A stretch of DNA of 64,000 nucleotides from NCBI RefSeq assembly GCF_900184225.1, contig NZ_FXWZ01000003.1:574872-638871 (forward strand), written 5' to 3'. The notes beneath the pieces were generated by a model, which did not search any database, was not told where the DNA came from, and was given only the letters and a program-made list of their open reading frames with translations. How positions within the stretch are numbered: position 1 is the stretch's first letter; every line of letters starts with the position of its first letter. Positions 48,459 to 58,031 of this stretch are shown piece by piece. The stretch comes from Brevibacterium ihuae. Its GTDB lineage: Bacteria; Actinomycetota; Actinomycetes; Actinomycetales; Brevibacteriaceae. The translations under genes and the position numbers were made by a program.

Positions 48459-50537
48459 TTGGCGAAGAACGAGGACGGGACGCCCGCAGAGCGTCCCGAC
48501 GGTGAGCCGTCGACCCCGTCGTCGTTCCGCGCATCCAAGCGTCCGCGCCTCCGCGGCGAGGCCCAGGCCACCGGCATTCCTCGCACCTCGGGCTCCTCCA
48601 CGGCGGCGTCCCGCGCCGAAGGGGACCAGGACGACCGGCCGGCCGGCCGCCCCGCACGCTCATCCGACTCCGCCGGGACCGAGCAGGCGCCCACAGGACC
48701 CGCGGCGAGCACCCCTCCCCCGCGGCCGGCCTCCGAGCACGCAGCCGCACCGCGCCACGCCACCCGCGCGAAGAGCTCACGCGAGAAGCGGACCTGGCCG
48801 CGCAGCCCGCGCGCCAAGGCGTCCCGTGCTGCCACCGCCTCGGCCCGCGCCGCCGGAACGTCCGCTCCCGGCGCATCCGATCGGAAGCCCTCGCTCTCGG
48901 CCTCGCTCGCTTCGGCCGCACGGGAGAAGAATCCGCACGCCCGGCACACCAGCCGTCGCGGGGACGCGTTCCCGCGCATCGTCGGGTGGACCACCCTCGG
49001 CACCCTGATCCCCGGTCTGGGCATCCTCCAGGCCCGCAACTCGAAGCTCGGCTGGGCGCTCTTCATCGGGTTCTTCGGCGCGATCCTCGCCGTCGTCGCC
49101 TTCGTCGTCTACCGCGGGCCGCTCCGCGCCGCCAGCCGCATCATCGCCAGCCCCAACCTCCTCAACGTCTCCGCCGTCCTCCTCACCCTCGCCGCCCTCG
49201 TGTGGTTCATCGTGATCTTCCGGACGTACCGCGAACAGCGCCGCGGCACCGAGCTGCGCGGCTCCCAGCGAGCGCTCGCGGGAGTGCTCGTCGCCTCGCT
49301 CGTCGCCTGCGTGGGCATCCCCCTCCTCGTCGGGGCGAGCTATGCCCGCGTGCAGTCGGACACCGTCGCCACCGTTTTCGGCAACCAGGGCGGGCCGGTC
49401 GTCGACAAGGACGACCTGTGGGCCGAGCAGCCCCGCATCAACGTCTTCCTCATCGGGCGCGACTCCGGGGAGAGCCGCGAGGGTACCCGGCCCGACACCA
49501 TGCTCGTCGCCTCGATCGACACCGCATCCGGAGCCACCACCCTGATCTCCGTCCCCCGCAACCTCGGGCTCCCGGTGTTCCCCGAGGGATCCCAGCTCGA
49601 CTCGGTGTTCCCCGAGGGCTTCAACGCCTACGGCTACAGCGAGAGCATGATCAACGCGGTCTGGACCTGGGCCGAGGAGTACCCCGAGCAGGTCGGCGAC
49701 ACCGGCGGCCTCGAGCCGGGGATGTACGCCACGATGCAGGCGGTCGAGGGATCGCTCGGCCTCGGGCTCGACTACTGGGCCTCGGTCGACATGAAGGGCT
49801 TCGAGGACGTCATCGACGCGATCGGCGGCGTCGAGATCGACGTCGAGCGGCCGATCCCGATGGGCGGCGGCACCAACCTCAACACCGGCCTCAAGAACGA
49901 GGTCTTCAACTGGATCGCACCCGGTCCGCAGACCCTCACCGGCTTCGAGGCGCTGTGGTACGTCCGCTCCCGCGAGGGCAGCGACAACTACGACCGGATG
50001 TGCCGCCAGCAGCGCATGATCAAGACGACGATCGATCAGATCGACCCGCAGGAGGTCGCCGTCGCCTACCCGCGCCTGGCCGGCAGCGCGGGCGAGAACA
50101 TCGCGACGAGCATCCCCCAGCAGGAGGTCAACGCCTTCATCGAGCTCGCGGTCGCGATGCAGCAGTCGGAGATCAAGTCCGCCCAGATCAACAACGACGT
50201 CGTCAACACCGTGCAGCCGGATTACGCCGCGCTCCACGCCTGGGTCCAGGAGCAGATCGACCCGCAGGAGCCCAGCCAGGCCGAGGCGGACGCCACCGGG
50301 GAGGAGACCGCGGCGGAAGAGCCGTCGGAGCCCGCCGCCGAGCCGACCCCCGAAGAGCCGACCGCGGAGGCGACCGAGAACCCGGCACCGGGCGTCGAGG
50401 ACTCCGCAGGCCAGTGCTTCCCCGACTGGTACACCCCGGGCGACCCGTGGCCGGGCTACCCGGGCAACCCCGACCCGAATGCACCCGCGACCGCCCCGGA
50501 GCAGGGACTCGACGAGGGAGCGGGAGCCGGCCAGTGA
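48459..50537 (+). CDS. LytR-CpsA-Psr (LCP) family wall-polymer ligase
   Basis: 692 residues, starting at TTG 48459. LCP enzymes attach teichoic acids, arabinogalactan or capsule to peptidoglycan. The first 165 residues are a basic, Ala/Ser/Pro-rich cytosolic tail; four hydrophobic segments follow (about 170-300), the last preceding the extracellular LCP domain (about 325-560). Pyrophosphate-binding residues lie in NVFLIGRDSGESREGTRPDTMLVASID and ISVPRNL; also GYSESMINAVWTWAEEYP and ALWYVRSREGSDNYDRMCRQQ. The acidic C-tail ends in a Trp/Pro-rich segment instead of a LytR_C domain. Three extra helices are unusual for LCP proteins. The stop overlaps the next gene (GTGA). Confidence 0.92.
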   Translation: MAKNEDGTPAERPDGEPSTPSSFRASKRPRLRGEAQATGIPRTSGSSTAASRAEGDQDDRPAGRPARSSDSAGTEQAPTGPAASTPPPRPASEHAAAPRHATRAKSSREKRTWPRSPRAKASRAATASARAAGTSAPGASDRKPSLSASLASAAREKNPHARHTSRRGDAFPRIVGWTTLGTLIPGLGILQARNSKLGWALFIGFFGAILAVVAFVVYRGPLRAASRIIASPNLLNVSAVLLTLAALVWFIVIFRTYREQRRGTELRGSQRALAGVLVASLVACVGIPLLVGASYARVQSDTVATVFGNQGGPVVDKDDLWAEQPRINVFLIGRDSGESREGTRPDTMLVASIDTASGATTLISVPRNLGLPVFPEGSQLDSVFPEGFNAYGYSESMINAVWTWAEEYPEQVGDTGGLEPGMYATMQAVEGSLGLGLDYWASVDMKGFEDVIDAIGGVEIDVERPIPMGGGTNLNTGLKNEVFNWIAPGPQTLTGFEALWYVRSREGSDNYDRMCRQQRMIKTTIDQIDPQEVAVAYPRLAGSAGENIATSIPQQEVNAFIELAVAMQQSEIKSAQINNDVVNTVQPDYAALHAWVQEQIDPQEPSQAEADATGEETAAEEPSEPAAEPTPEEPTAEATENPAPGVEDSAGQCFPDWYTPGDPWPGYPGNPDPNAPATAPEQGLDEGAGAGQ

Positions 50538-52564
50538 CGGCCGAGGCACCCGCCGACACCGCGACCGCCGCCCGGTCGCCGGCCCACCGGATCGCGATCA
50601 TCGGCGCCGGTCCGCGCGGCCTCACCGTCTACGAGCGCCTCGTCGCCCTCGCGCGTAAGGACAGCACCCCGGATCCCCGACCGCTCGAGATCCACCTCAT
50701 CGATCCCTACCCGCCGGGGGCGGGCATCGTGTGGCGCACGGATCAGGACCCGGACCTCCTGATGAATACGACGATCGGCGAGCAGACGGTGTTCCCCGAT
50801 CCCAGCTGCGAGGTGTCGCCCGCCTCGACGGGGCCGGACATGGGCACGTGGTACCGCGCTCGCGGGGGCGAGGCGGACCCCGACTCGACCTTCAGCACCC
50901 GCGTCCTCTACGGCGAATACCTCACCTGGGCCTACGAACACATCCTCGACGGCGCTCCCGACCACGTCACCACCGTCCACCACCCGCAGGCGGCGACCGC
51001 CATCATCGAACCCACCGGGGTCGAATCCGCCGGCGCCGCACCTCGGGAGCGCACCCAGCTCATCCGCCTCACCGACACCACCACGGTGTCCGCCGATGCC
51101 GTCGTGCTCGCGGTCGGCCACATCCCCGCGGAGCTCAACGACGAGCGCGCCGCCTTCGCCCGGTACGCCCGCTCGGGCCGCCTGACGTACCTGCCGCCGG
51201 ACCTGCCCGCCGAGGCGCCCGTCGAGCGCCTCGAAGCAGGCGAGCGGGTGATCTTCCGCGGATTCGGCCTCAACTACTTCGACCTGCAGACCGTGCTCAC
51301 CGTCGGCCGCGGCGGGAGGTTCGTCGAGCAGGAAGGCGAACCGGGCGCGCTGCGGTACATCCCGAGCGGCCGCGAGCCGATCCTCGTCCCCTCCTCCCGA
51401 CGCGGCGTGCCGTACCGGAGCAAGCCGATCACCCCCGACCACCCGCTCACCGACTACCGGCTGCGGTACTTCACCCCGGAGAGCATCGACCGGCTCGCCG
51501 GGCAGGACGCGTCTCTCCACTTCAACGATCAGCTCTGGCCGCTCGTCCTCGCCGACCTCCGCCGCGCCTGGTACGCCGCGCTCGCCCTCTCGGAGCCCGA
51601 GGCCTTCGCCGCGGATCCGGGTCGCATCACCGAAGCGCTCGCGGAGGGCGTCGACCGCCACCTCAGCCGCCGGTCCCGTGTCGAGGCGGGCAAGTCCGCC
51701 CACCGGCCCGGCCGACTGACGAGCGCCTCCCCGGCGTGGTCGGCGATCGAGGCCGAGGTGCTCGCGGATCCCGGTCGTGCCCTCGACCTCCACTCCCTGC
51801 TCCGCCCGCTCGAAGGGGCCAGGTTCGCGACGCGCGGGGGCGCCTCGGGCGCGCCCGACTCGCTCACCGCCTGGATGCTCGACTTCCTGCGCAGCGACCT
51901 CGCCGCCTCGCACCTCGGCCCCGAGCGATCCCCGGAGAAGGCCCTGTTCGCGGTCCTCTGGGCCGCCCGCGCCTATCTCAAGGAGCTCGTGGCGGACGGC
52001 CGGATCGACCGCACGAGCTTCGTCACCGAGGTTCGCGGCTGGTTCGAGGACTTCGTGTCCGGGATCTGCGACGGCCCTCCCCCGCAGCGCTTCGCCGAGC
52101 TCATCGCGCTCACCGAGGCCGGGCTGGTCGAGTTCGTCGGGCCCGAGGTGCGGATCACCACCGCGCGCGCCGGCGCCCCCGCAGCGTTCTCCGCCGCCTC
52201 GCCGGCACTCGACACCCCGATCACCGCGCGGGCCCTCGTCGACGCCGCCTCGCCCGCCAATCAGGTCCGCTATGCGGCGGACACGCTGATCTCCGGGATG
52301 CTCGAACGCGGTCAGCTCGCCGTCGCGGTGCACCATCGCGCCGACGGCAGCCTGCAGCCGCTCAGCGGTATCGAGGTCGCGGGTCCCGCGCACCGCACGG
52401 TCGACGTCCACGGGCGGGTCCATCCGCATCGGCACTGTCTGTCGATCCAGCTCTCGGCTGTGCAGCTGGGGCTCGCCATCGCGGCGAATCCGGGCAAGCG
52501 TGCCCGATCGCTCATCGATGCCCACCGCATCGCCGAGGCGATCCTCGCCTCCGTCCCCGGCTGA
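50534..52564 (+). CDS. FAD/NAD(P)-binding protein with NAD_binding_9 domain
   Basis: 676 residues from GTG 50534, overlapping the LCP stop by 4 nt. The N-terminus has the dinucleotide fold HRIAIIGAGPRGLTVYERL; DPYPPGAGIVWRTDQDPDLLMN and DAVVLAVGHIP follow, as in the FAD-NAD(P)-binding family PF13454. GEYLTWAYEHIL and a large helical C-terminal part (about 380-660) complete it. No catalytic assignment is possible; relatives resemble N-hydroxylating or thiol-oxidising flavoproteins. Coupling to an LCP gene suggests a wall-related or co-regulated job, but this is inference from position alone. Confidence 0.8.
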   Translation: MTAEAPADTATAARSPAHRIAIIGAGPRGLTVYERLVALARKDSTPDPRPLEIHLIDPYPPGAGIVWRTDQDPDLLMNTTIGEQTVFPDPSCEVSPASTGPDMGTWYRARGGEADPDSTFSTRVLYGEYLTWAYEHILDGAPDHVTTVHHPQAATAIIEPTGVESAGAAPRERTQLIRLTDTTTVSADAVVLAVGHIPAELNDERAAFARYARSGRLTYLPPDLPAEAPVERLEAGERVIFRGFGLNYFDLQTVLTVGRGGRFVEQEGEPGALRYIPSGREPILVPSSRRGVPYRSKPITPDHPLTDYRLRYFTPESIDRLAGQDASLHFNDQLWPLVLADLRRAWYAALALSEPEAFAADPGRITEALAEGVDRHLSRRSRVEAGKSAHRPGRLTSASPAWSAIEAEVLADPGRALDLHSLLRPLEGARFATRGGASGAPDSLTAWMLDFLRSDLAASHLGPERSPEKALFAVLWAARAYLKELVADGRIDRTSFVTEVRGWFEDFVSGICDGPPPQRFAELIALTEAGLVEFVGPEVRITTARAGAPAAFSAASPALDTPITARALVDAASPANQVRYAADTLISGMLERGQLAVAVHHRADGSLQPLSGIEVAGPAHRTVDVHGRVHPHRHCLSIQLSAVQLGLAIAANPGKRARSLIDAHRIAEAILASVPG

Positions 52565-52593
52565 GGCTCTCCGCGGGCGTCGACCTGCCGATT

Positions 52594-52648
52594 GAGACTG
52601 CAACTTCCGAAGGTTCCGCTCTCAGGAACCTTCGGAAATTGCACTCTC
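52594..52648. terminator. Convergent hairpin containing intergenic repeat, copy 2
   Basis: Arms 52594-52617 and 52625-52648 (24 bp, a few mismatches) share the core AACTTCCGAAGGTTCC / GGAACCTTCGGAAATT. It lies between two convergent genes and overlaps the stop of the yhgE/pip gene. The right arm with its loop is the reverse of the repeat at 41771-41803. Confidence 0.75.
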
Positions 52649-55226
52649 AGGCGGGGGCGAGGCGGGAGGCCTGGCCGGCGGTGAGCGTGCGTCCCCGGGC
52701 CACGGCGATGAGCGCCGCCCCGGCGCCGATGACGAGCCAGCCGAACAGCCCGGCCCAGGCCGCTCCGAGGCCCGGCGCACCCGTCGCGATCGCCGTCAGC
52801 CCGTCGAAGGCGGGGGTGAGGGGGAGGAACGGGGCGACCGCTCGGAAGAACTCCGGGGTGGCGCCGAGCGCCCTGCCGGCCACCGCGAGCACGACGAGAG
52901 CAACCGAGATGAAGCGGCCGATGCCGCCGAACCACGCAACGAGCGCATAGTTCACCACCATGAACACGATGCCGGCGAAGATCGCGAGCAGCAACAGTGC
53001 GGAGAGGTCGAAGATCCCCAGGTCGAGCACGATCTGCCCCAGGACGGTGAGGACCACCGCCTGGACCACGGCGATGAGCAGACCGGGCAGCAGGCCCTTG
53101 GCCATGATCGCCCACGACGGCCTCCGCGAGGTCACCGCGGTGGCCGACACCGCGCGGATCACCGTGTAGGTGATGAGCGCACCGAGCCACAGCGCCATGA
53201 CGAGGAGGAGCGCAATGGTCGACGCCTGCGAGATCGAGCCGAGCAGGCCGTCGTCGGAGGCCACCGGCTCGGACACCACGGTCGCGAGCCGGTCGCGCTC
53301 GGGCGCGGTGTAGGACGGGATCTGATCCTGTCCCTCCTCGAGGCCGTCGGCGAGCTGCCGGGTGCCGTCGGCGAGCTCCCCGGCGCCCTCGTCGAGCTCG
53401 CCGAGTCCGGTCGCCATGTCACCGGCGCCGGTGGCGAGCTGCCCCACGCCGTCGGTGTACGCGCCGAGTCCGGTCGCGAACTCCCCGGCGCCGGTCGCGA
53501 GCTCGTCGGCGCCGTCGGCGAGCTGCCCCGAGCCGTCGGCGAGCTGCGAGGCGCCGTCGGCGAGCTCATCGGTGCCGTCAGCGAGCTGCGAGGCACCGTC
53601 GGCGAGCTGCGAGGCGCCGTCCGCGGACGCGGAGATGCCGTCGCTCAGATCGCCCATGCCGTCGGCGAGCTGGTCGGTGCCGTCGGCCAGGCCGGAGGCG
53701 CCGTCGCGGAGCTGCTGCGAGCCGTCGAGGAGCTCATCGGAGCGGCCGGTGAACTCCTCGAGTCCCTCGATGAGCCCGGTGAGCGCGGCGCCGAGGCCGT
53801 CGGCGAGCTCCTGGATGCCGTCGTCGAGCTGCGAGGCACCCTCGTCGAGCCCGTCGAGTCCGGAGTTGATCGACTGACCGGTCTGCGGGTCCTGCTGGTC
53901 GAGGCCGGCCGAGGCGCCCTCGAGCGCCCCGGAGGTGCCGCTCAGCAGCCCGGTGACGAAGGCGCGCTCGATGCCGGCACACACCTCGTCCGGGGTGCGG
54001 GCGGGGCACAGCTCGGCGCGCGTGCCCTCGGCCTCGGCGGCGGTCATGAAGCCGGCGGCCACGAGGTCGTCGAGGCTCGTCGCGGTGGACGCGAGATCGC
54101 CGGCCGCGGCGGCCTGGTCGTCGAGTCCCTGCTGGTAGTCGGCGAGTCCGTCGTTGACGGCGGACACCCCGTCGGAGAGCTGCGAGGATCCCGCGGCGAG
54201 CTCGTCGAGACCCTCGGTGAGGTCCTCGACGGAGCCGCCCTCCCCGCCGGTGTCGAACTCGCTGAGGCCCCGGACGAGCTCATCGATCCCGGAGGTGTAC
54301 TCGTCGACGCCGTCGGACAGCTGGGAGGCGCCGTCGGCGAGCTGCCGGGTCTGGTCGGGCAGCTCGGCGGTCTGGTCGGCCATCTGGCCGAGCCCGTCGG
54401 AGAGCTCCCCGGTGCCGTCTGACAGCTCCCGCGCACCGGTGGCGAGCGCCCCGGTGCCCTCGGAGAGCTCGCCGGCGCCGTCGGACAGCTCCCGCGCGCC
54501 CGAGGCGAGACCGCCGGCGCCCGAGGAGATCCCGTTCGCGCCCTCGACGAGCGGGGCCGAGCCCGCGTCGAGCTGCTCGGCGCCATCGGCGTAGGCGACC
54601 GCGCCCTCGGCGGCGGCACCCGTGCCCTCGGCGAGCTGCTCGGTGCCGTCGGCGAGCTCGCCCGAGGCGTCGGCGACCTCGCGGAACTGGTCGCCCATCT
54701 CGTTGAACCCGAGGTAGATCCCGTCGAGGTACTGCTCGGTGAATCCCGCGTTGAACTGCCCACGCGCTGCCTCGGCGACTGCCTGGCCGATCGTCGCGTC
54801 GGCGAGCGGGGACACCTTCGAGGACTCGACGTCGATCGTCGCCTGGCGGGCGAGCATCGGGTCGTCCTCGGAAGTCGACATCACCGCCCGCGAGAAGCCC
54901 TCGGGGATAGTGATGACGGCGGCGTAGTCGCCCGCGGCCAGCCCGTCGGCGGCATCCTCGTCATCGGACAGCACCCATTCGAGGTTGTCCTCCTCGGAGT
55001 CGACGAGGCCGGCCGACAACTGCCGGCCGAGCGGCACGGTCTGTCCGTCGATCTCGGCGCCCTCGTCGTTGTTGACGACGGCGGCGCGCACGGTGTCGAG
55101 GCGATCGTTCGCCTGCCACGTGGCGAACACGAATCCGGCGGCGATGATCACCGGGACGAGGATGAGTCCAATGATCGAGAACCAGGTGACGGGGCGGCCG
55201 GTATCGGCCCGTTCGAAGAGAGCCAT
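52647..55226 (-). CDS. YhgE/Pip-family membrane protein with long repeat region
   Basis: 859 residues. One N-terminal membrane helix (about 15-38), a Pip-type extracellular domain (VRAAVVNNDEGAEIDGQTVP, GDYAAVITIPEGFSRAVMS), then about 450 residues of SelfDGxxxL-type repeats such as ELADGTEQLAEGT and QLADGASQLADG, forming a long extracellular rod. Six helices follow at the C-terminus (about 655-850), like the ABC-2/ESX-associated Pip proteins. Relatives act in phage infection and in export of wall lipids or LXG/ESX toxins. It overlaps the mmpL stop by 1 nt (TGATG), with GGAGG upstream, so the two are made together. Confidence 0.9.
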   Translation of the reverse strand: MALFERADTGRPVTWFSIIGLILVPVIIAAGFVFATWQANDRLDTVRAAVVNNDEGAEIDGQTVPLGRQLSAGLVDSEEDNLEWVLSDDEDAADGLAAGDYAAVITIPEGFSRAVMSTSEDDPMLARQATIDVESSKVSPLADATIGQAVAEAARGQFNAGFTEQYLDGIYLGFNEMGDQFREVADASGELADGTEQLAEGTGAAAEGAVAYADGAEQLDAGSAPLVEGANGISSGAGGLASGARELSDGAGELSEGTGALATGARELSDGTGELSDGLGQMADQTAELPDQTRQLADGASQLSDGVDEYTSGIDELVRGLSEFDTGGEGGSVEDLTEGLDELAAGSSQLSDGVSAVNDGLADYQQGLDDQAAAAGDLASTATSLDDLVAAGFMTAAEAEGTRAELCPARTPDEVCAGIERAFVTGLLSGTSGALEGASAGLDQQDPQTGQSINSGLDGLDEGASQLDDGIQELADGLGAALTGLIEGLEEFTGRSDELLDGSQQLRDGASGLADGTDQLADGMGDLSDGISASADGASQLADGASQLADGTDELADGASQLADGSGQLADGADELATGAGEFATGLGAYTDGVGQLATGAGDMATGLGELDEGAGELADGTRQLADGLEEGQDQIPSYTAPERDRLATVVSEPVASDDGLLGSISQASTIALLLVMALWLGALITYTVIRAVSATAVTSRRPSWAIMAKGLLPGLLIAVVQAVVLTVLGQIVLDLGIFDLSALLLLAIFAGIVFMVVNYALVAWFGGIGRFISVALVVLAVAGRALGATPEFFRAVAPFLPLTPAFDGLTAIATGAPGLGAAWAGLFGWLVIGAGAALIAVARGRTLTAGQASRLAPA

Positions 55227-58018
55227 CAGCGGTGTCCTCCGATGAGTTGCGCGTGGTCGGGTCGGTCTCGACGGTCATCCGTCCCCGCTGCGTCCGGCCG
55301 GCCGGTGCCGCGGTGGTCGTCGAGGTCGAGGAACGTGTATGCGGTGTGCGGCGGGACCATCCAGTCCGCCTGCGGGTGGCTGACGGCGAGCACGACCGCC
55401 GAGCCGGCGTCGACCGCGGCCGCCACGAGCGCGCTGACGAGCTCGGCGGTCTCCGGGTCGGCGGGCTGGTCGGCGCGCTCGACAACGAGGAGCTCGGGCG
55501 GGTTCTGGGCGAGCGCCCGGAGGCGCTTCGGCCCCGCGCTCACCGCGGGATCCGCGGAGCTCACCACGACGAGCGGCGTGCGCGACCGCACGCGGCCGGC
55601 CTGCTCGGGCATGACGAACGCACCGATCTTGAGCTCACCGCGGTCGAGCGGGAGCCGGCCGGAGAGGGCGAGCAGCAGAGCCCGGCTGCCGCGTCCGGTG
55701 GTGACGAGCACGTCCCCGGGGCGGAGCGCGACGTCGACGCCGTCGAACACCGGGCGCGGCGCCCCCGGGCCGCCGGAGTCGACGCCGAGTCCTTCGCCAT
55801 ACACCCGGTAGTCTGCGCCCGGCTCCGGCCAGTCGCGGAGCTCGACCTGGTGGAACAGGCCCTCCCCCTCGACGTCGAACTGAGGCATCATCCGGTCGAG
55901 CCACTTCGGGATGCGCCAGGCATGATCCCCGAGCAGCGCCATGACCGCGGGAACGAGAGTCATGCGGACGATAAACGCGTCGACGAACACGCCCACGGCG
56001 AGCGCGAGCGCGATCGACTTGATGATCGCCTCGCCCGCGGGCACGAAGGCGCCGAACACGGAGATCATGATGACCGCGGCCGCGGTGACGACGCTCGCCG
56101 AGCCGAGGAAGCCCCTGCGGACCGCTTCGCGTGCGCCCGCGCCGTGGACGTGGGCCTCGCGCATGCCGGAGACGAGGAACAGCTCGTAGTCCATCGCGAG
56201 ACCGAACAGGATGCCCATGAGGATGATCGGCAGGAAGCTGATGACCGGTCCGGTCTGCGCGATGCCCATGACCGACGACAGCCAGCCGTCGTGGAACACG
56301 AGGACGACGGCGCCGAACGCGGTGACGACGCTGAGCAGGTAGCCCACGGTCGCCTTGATCGGCACCCAGATCGAGCGGAACACCATGGTGAGGAGCACGA
56401 CCGAGAGCCCGACGACGAAGATGCCGAAGGGCAGCAGAGCCTTGCCGAGCTGGTCGGACACGTCGATCGCGACGGCGGTGTAGCCGGTGACCGCGGTGTC
56501 GAAGCCGTAGTCGTCCTCGATCTGCGGGGCGAGACCCCGAAGGTCCTCGACGACCTGGTTGGTGCGGTGGTCGTCGGGCGCGAACTCGGGGATGATCTGC
56601 ACGATCCCGGTGTCGGCGGTCCGGTTGGGGGTGGCCATGACGACGGAGTGGACGCCGTCGACGGCCTCGATGTCCTCGGCCAGGGACTCCATGTCGCCGA
56701 GCGGGTCGGTGGAGGAGATGATGCCGGCGGTCATGACGAGCGGGCCGTTGAAGCCGGGGCCGAAGTGCTCCTCGATGAGGTCGTAGCTCGTCTTGGCCGG
56801 GGTCCCCTCCTCGGCGCCGCCGTTGTTCGGCAGGGCGAGCTCGAGGCGCTGGGCGGGAATCGCGAAGAGCCCGAGCCCGACGATGATGAGGACGACGGTG
56901 AGCGCCGGGACCTTCGTCGCGACGGTCTCCCAGGCGCCGAACAGCCGCCGGTCGAAGCGCGGCTTCTCGGTGCCGTCGCGGCGCGCCTTCCGGGGCTTGG
57001 GCCGCAGCTTCTCCCCGCCGAAGCCGAGCAGGGCCGGGACCAGGGTGACGGCGATGAAGACGGCGATCGCGACGGTGATCGCTGCGGCCACGCCCATGAC
57101 GGTGAGGAAGGGGATGCCGGCGACGCTGAGGCCGACGAGCGCGATGATCACCGTGGTGCCGGCGAACACGACGGCCGAGCCCGAGGTGGCCGTCGCCCGG
57201 GCGGCGGCCTCCTCCGCGGAGTGCCCGTCTGCCATGAGGTCGCGGGCCCGGTAGATGATGAAGAGCGCGTAGTCGATGCCGACGGCGAGGCCGAGCATGA
57301 GGGCGAGCATCGGGGTCGTCGAGTTCACCACGAAGAAGCCGGTGGCGAGCACGATGAGGACCATCCCGATCGCGACACCGAGGATCGCGGTGACGAGAGG
57401 CATGCCGGCGGCCCGCAGCGAGCCGAGGGTGAAGAGGAGGACGACGAAGGCGACGACGACGCCGATGGCCTCGACCCAGGACAGGTGCACCCCGGTGACG
57501 CCGAACAGCTCACCGCCCGGGGAGGCCTGGGTGCCCTCGGGCAGGTCCGCGACGAGGGCGTCGGTGGCCTCGGCGAGGGCGTCCTTGACCGGGTCGCCGA
57601 GCTCGGCGACCGCGCCGTCGTACTGGATGTTGACGAGCGCGGCCCGGTCGTCGTCGGAGATCACGCCCTCGATTCCGTCCATGAACGGCGAGGTCGCTGA
57701 GTTGACGGAGTCGAGTTCGCCGAGCTCGTCGGCGAAGTCCTCGAGGGCGCTGCGGTAGGGCTCGGCGGTGATGTCGTCCCCTTCGGCGGCGACGACGACC
57801 ACCTGCGCGGCGGTGCCGCTGACCTCGGGGAAGGTGAGGGCGAGCGAGTCGAGTGCCTGCTGCGACTCCGAGCCGGGCAGGGTGAAGTCGTCGTCGAAGT
57901 CACCGGCGAGCAGTCCGGCGAGGCCGCCGAGCACGACGAGCAGCACGAGCCAGACCGCGAGCACGGTCTTCCGGCGGCGGAAGGCGGCCCGTCCGAGGTC
58001 GTAGAGGAATGAGGACAC
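55226..58018 (-). CDS. MMPL-family RND transporter with C-terminal degenerate ABC-ATPase-like domain
   Basis: 930 residues from GTG 58018. Two MMPL halves with 12 membrane helices; the proton-relay regions are GLAVGIDYALFIIYRARD and GILFGLAMDYELFLVSGMREA. MmpL proteins export lipids or small hydrophobic molecules using the proton gradient. Residues about 735-905 add an unusual domain resembling an ABC nucleotide-binding domain (VFDGVDVALRPGDVLVTTG, ALLLALSGRLPLDRGELKI, LLVVERADQP, VVLAVSHPQADWM), but the Walker A is TTGRGSRALLL without GK(S/T), so ATP hydrolysis is unlikely. It is the first gene of an operon with yhgE/pip, under the divergent TetR gene. Confidence 0.92.
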   Translation of the reverse strand: MSSFLYDLGRAAFRRRKTVLAVWLVLLVVLGGLAGLLAGDFDDDFTLPGSESQQALDSLALTFPEVSGTAAQVVVVAAEGDDITAEPYRSALEDFADELGELDSVNSATSPFMDGIEGVISDDDRAALVNIQYDGAVAELGDPVKDALAEATDALVADLPEGTQASPGGELFGVTGVHLSWVEAIGVVVAFVVLLFTLGSLRAAGMPLVTAILGVAIGMVLIVLATGFFVVNSTTPMLALMLGLAVGIDYALFIIYRARDLMADGHSAEEAAARATATSGSAVVFAGTTVIIALVGLSVAGIPFLTVMGVAAAITVAIAVFIAVTLVPALLGFGGEKLRPKPRKARRDGTEKPRFDRRLFGAWETVATKVPALTVVLIIVGLGLFAIPAQRLELALPNNGGAEEGTPAKTSYDLIEEHFGPGFNGPLVMTAGIISSTDPLGDMESLAEDIEAVDGVHSVVMATPNRTADTGIVQIIPEFAPDDHRTNQVVEDLRGLAPQIEDDYGFDTAVTGYTAVAIDVSDQLGKALLPFGIFVVGLSVVLLTMVFRSIWVPIKATVGYLLSVVTAFGAVVLVFHDGWLSSVMGIAQTGPVISFLPIILMGILFGLAMDYELFLVSGMREAHVHGAGAREAVRRGFLGSASVVTAAAVIMISVFGAFVPAGEAIIKSIALALAVGVFVDAFIVRMTLVPAVMALLGDHAWRIPKWLDRMMPQFDVEGEGLFHQVELRDWPEPGADYRVYGEGLGVDSGGPGAPRPVFDGVDVALRPGDVLVTTGRGSRALLLALSGRLPLDRGELKIGAFVMPEQAGRVRSRTPLVVVSSADPAVSAGPKRLRALAQNPPELLVVERADQPADPETAELVSALVAAAVDAGSAVVLAVSHPQADWMVPPHTAYTFLDLDDHRGTGRPDAAGTDDRRDRPDHAQLIGGHR

Positions 58019-58031
58019 AGCACCACTCTCG

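Noticed and set aside
53300..54700. Dense short repeats, possible repeat array
   Set aside because: They are the in-frame codons of the ADGxxxL repeat rod of the YhgE/Pip protein, not an independent DNA element.
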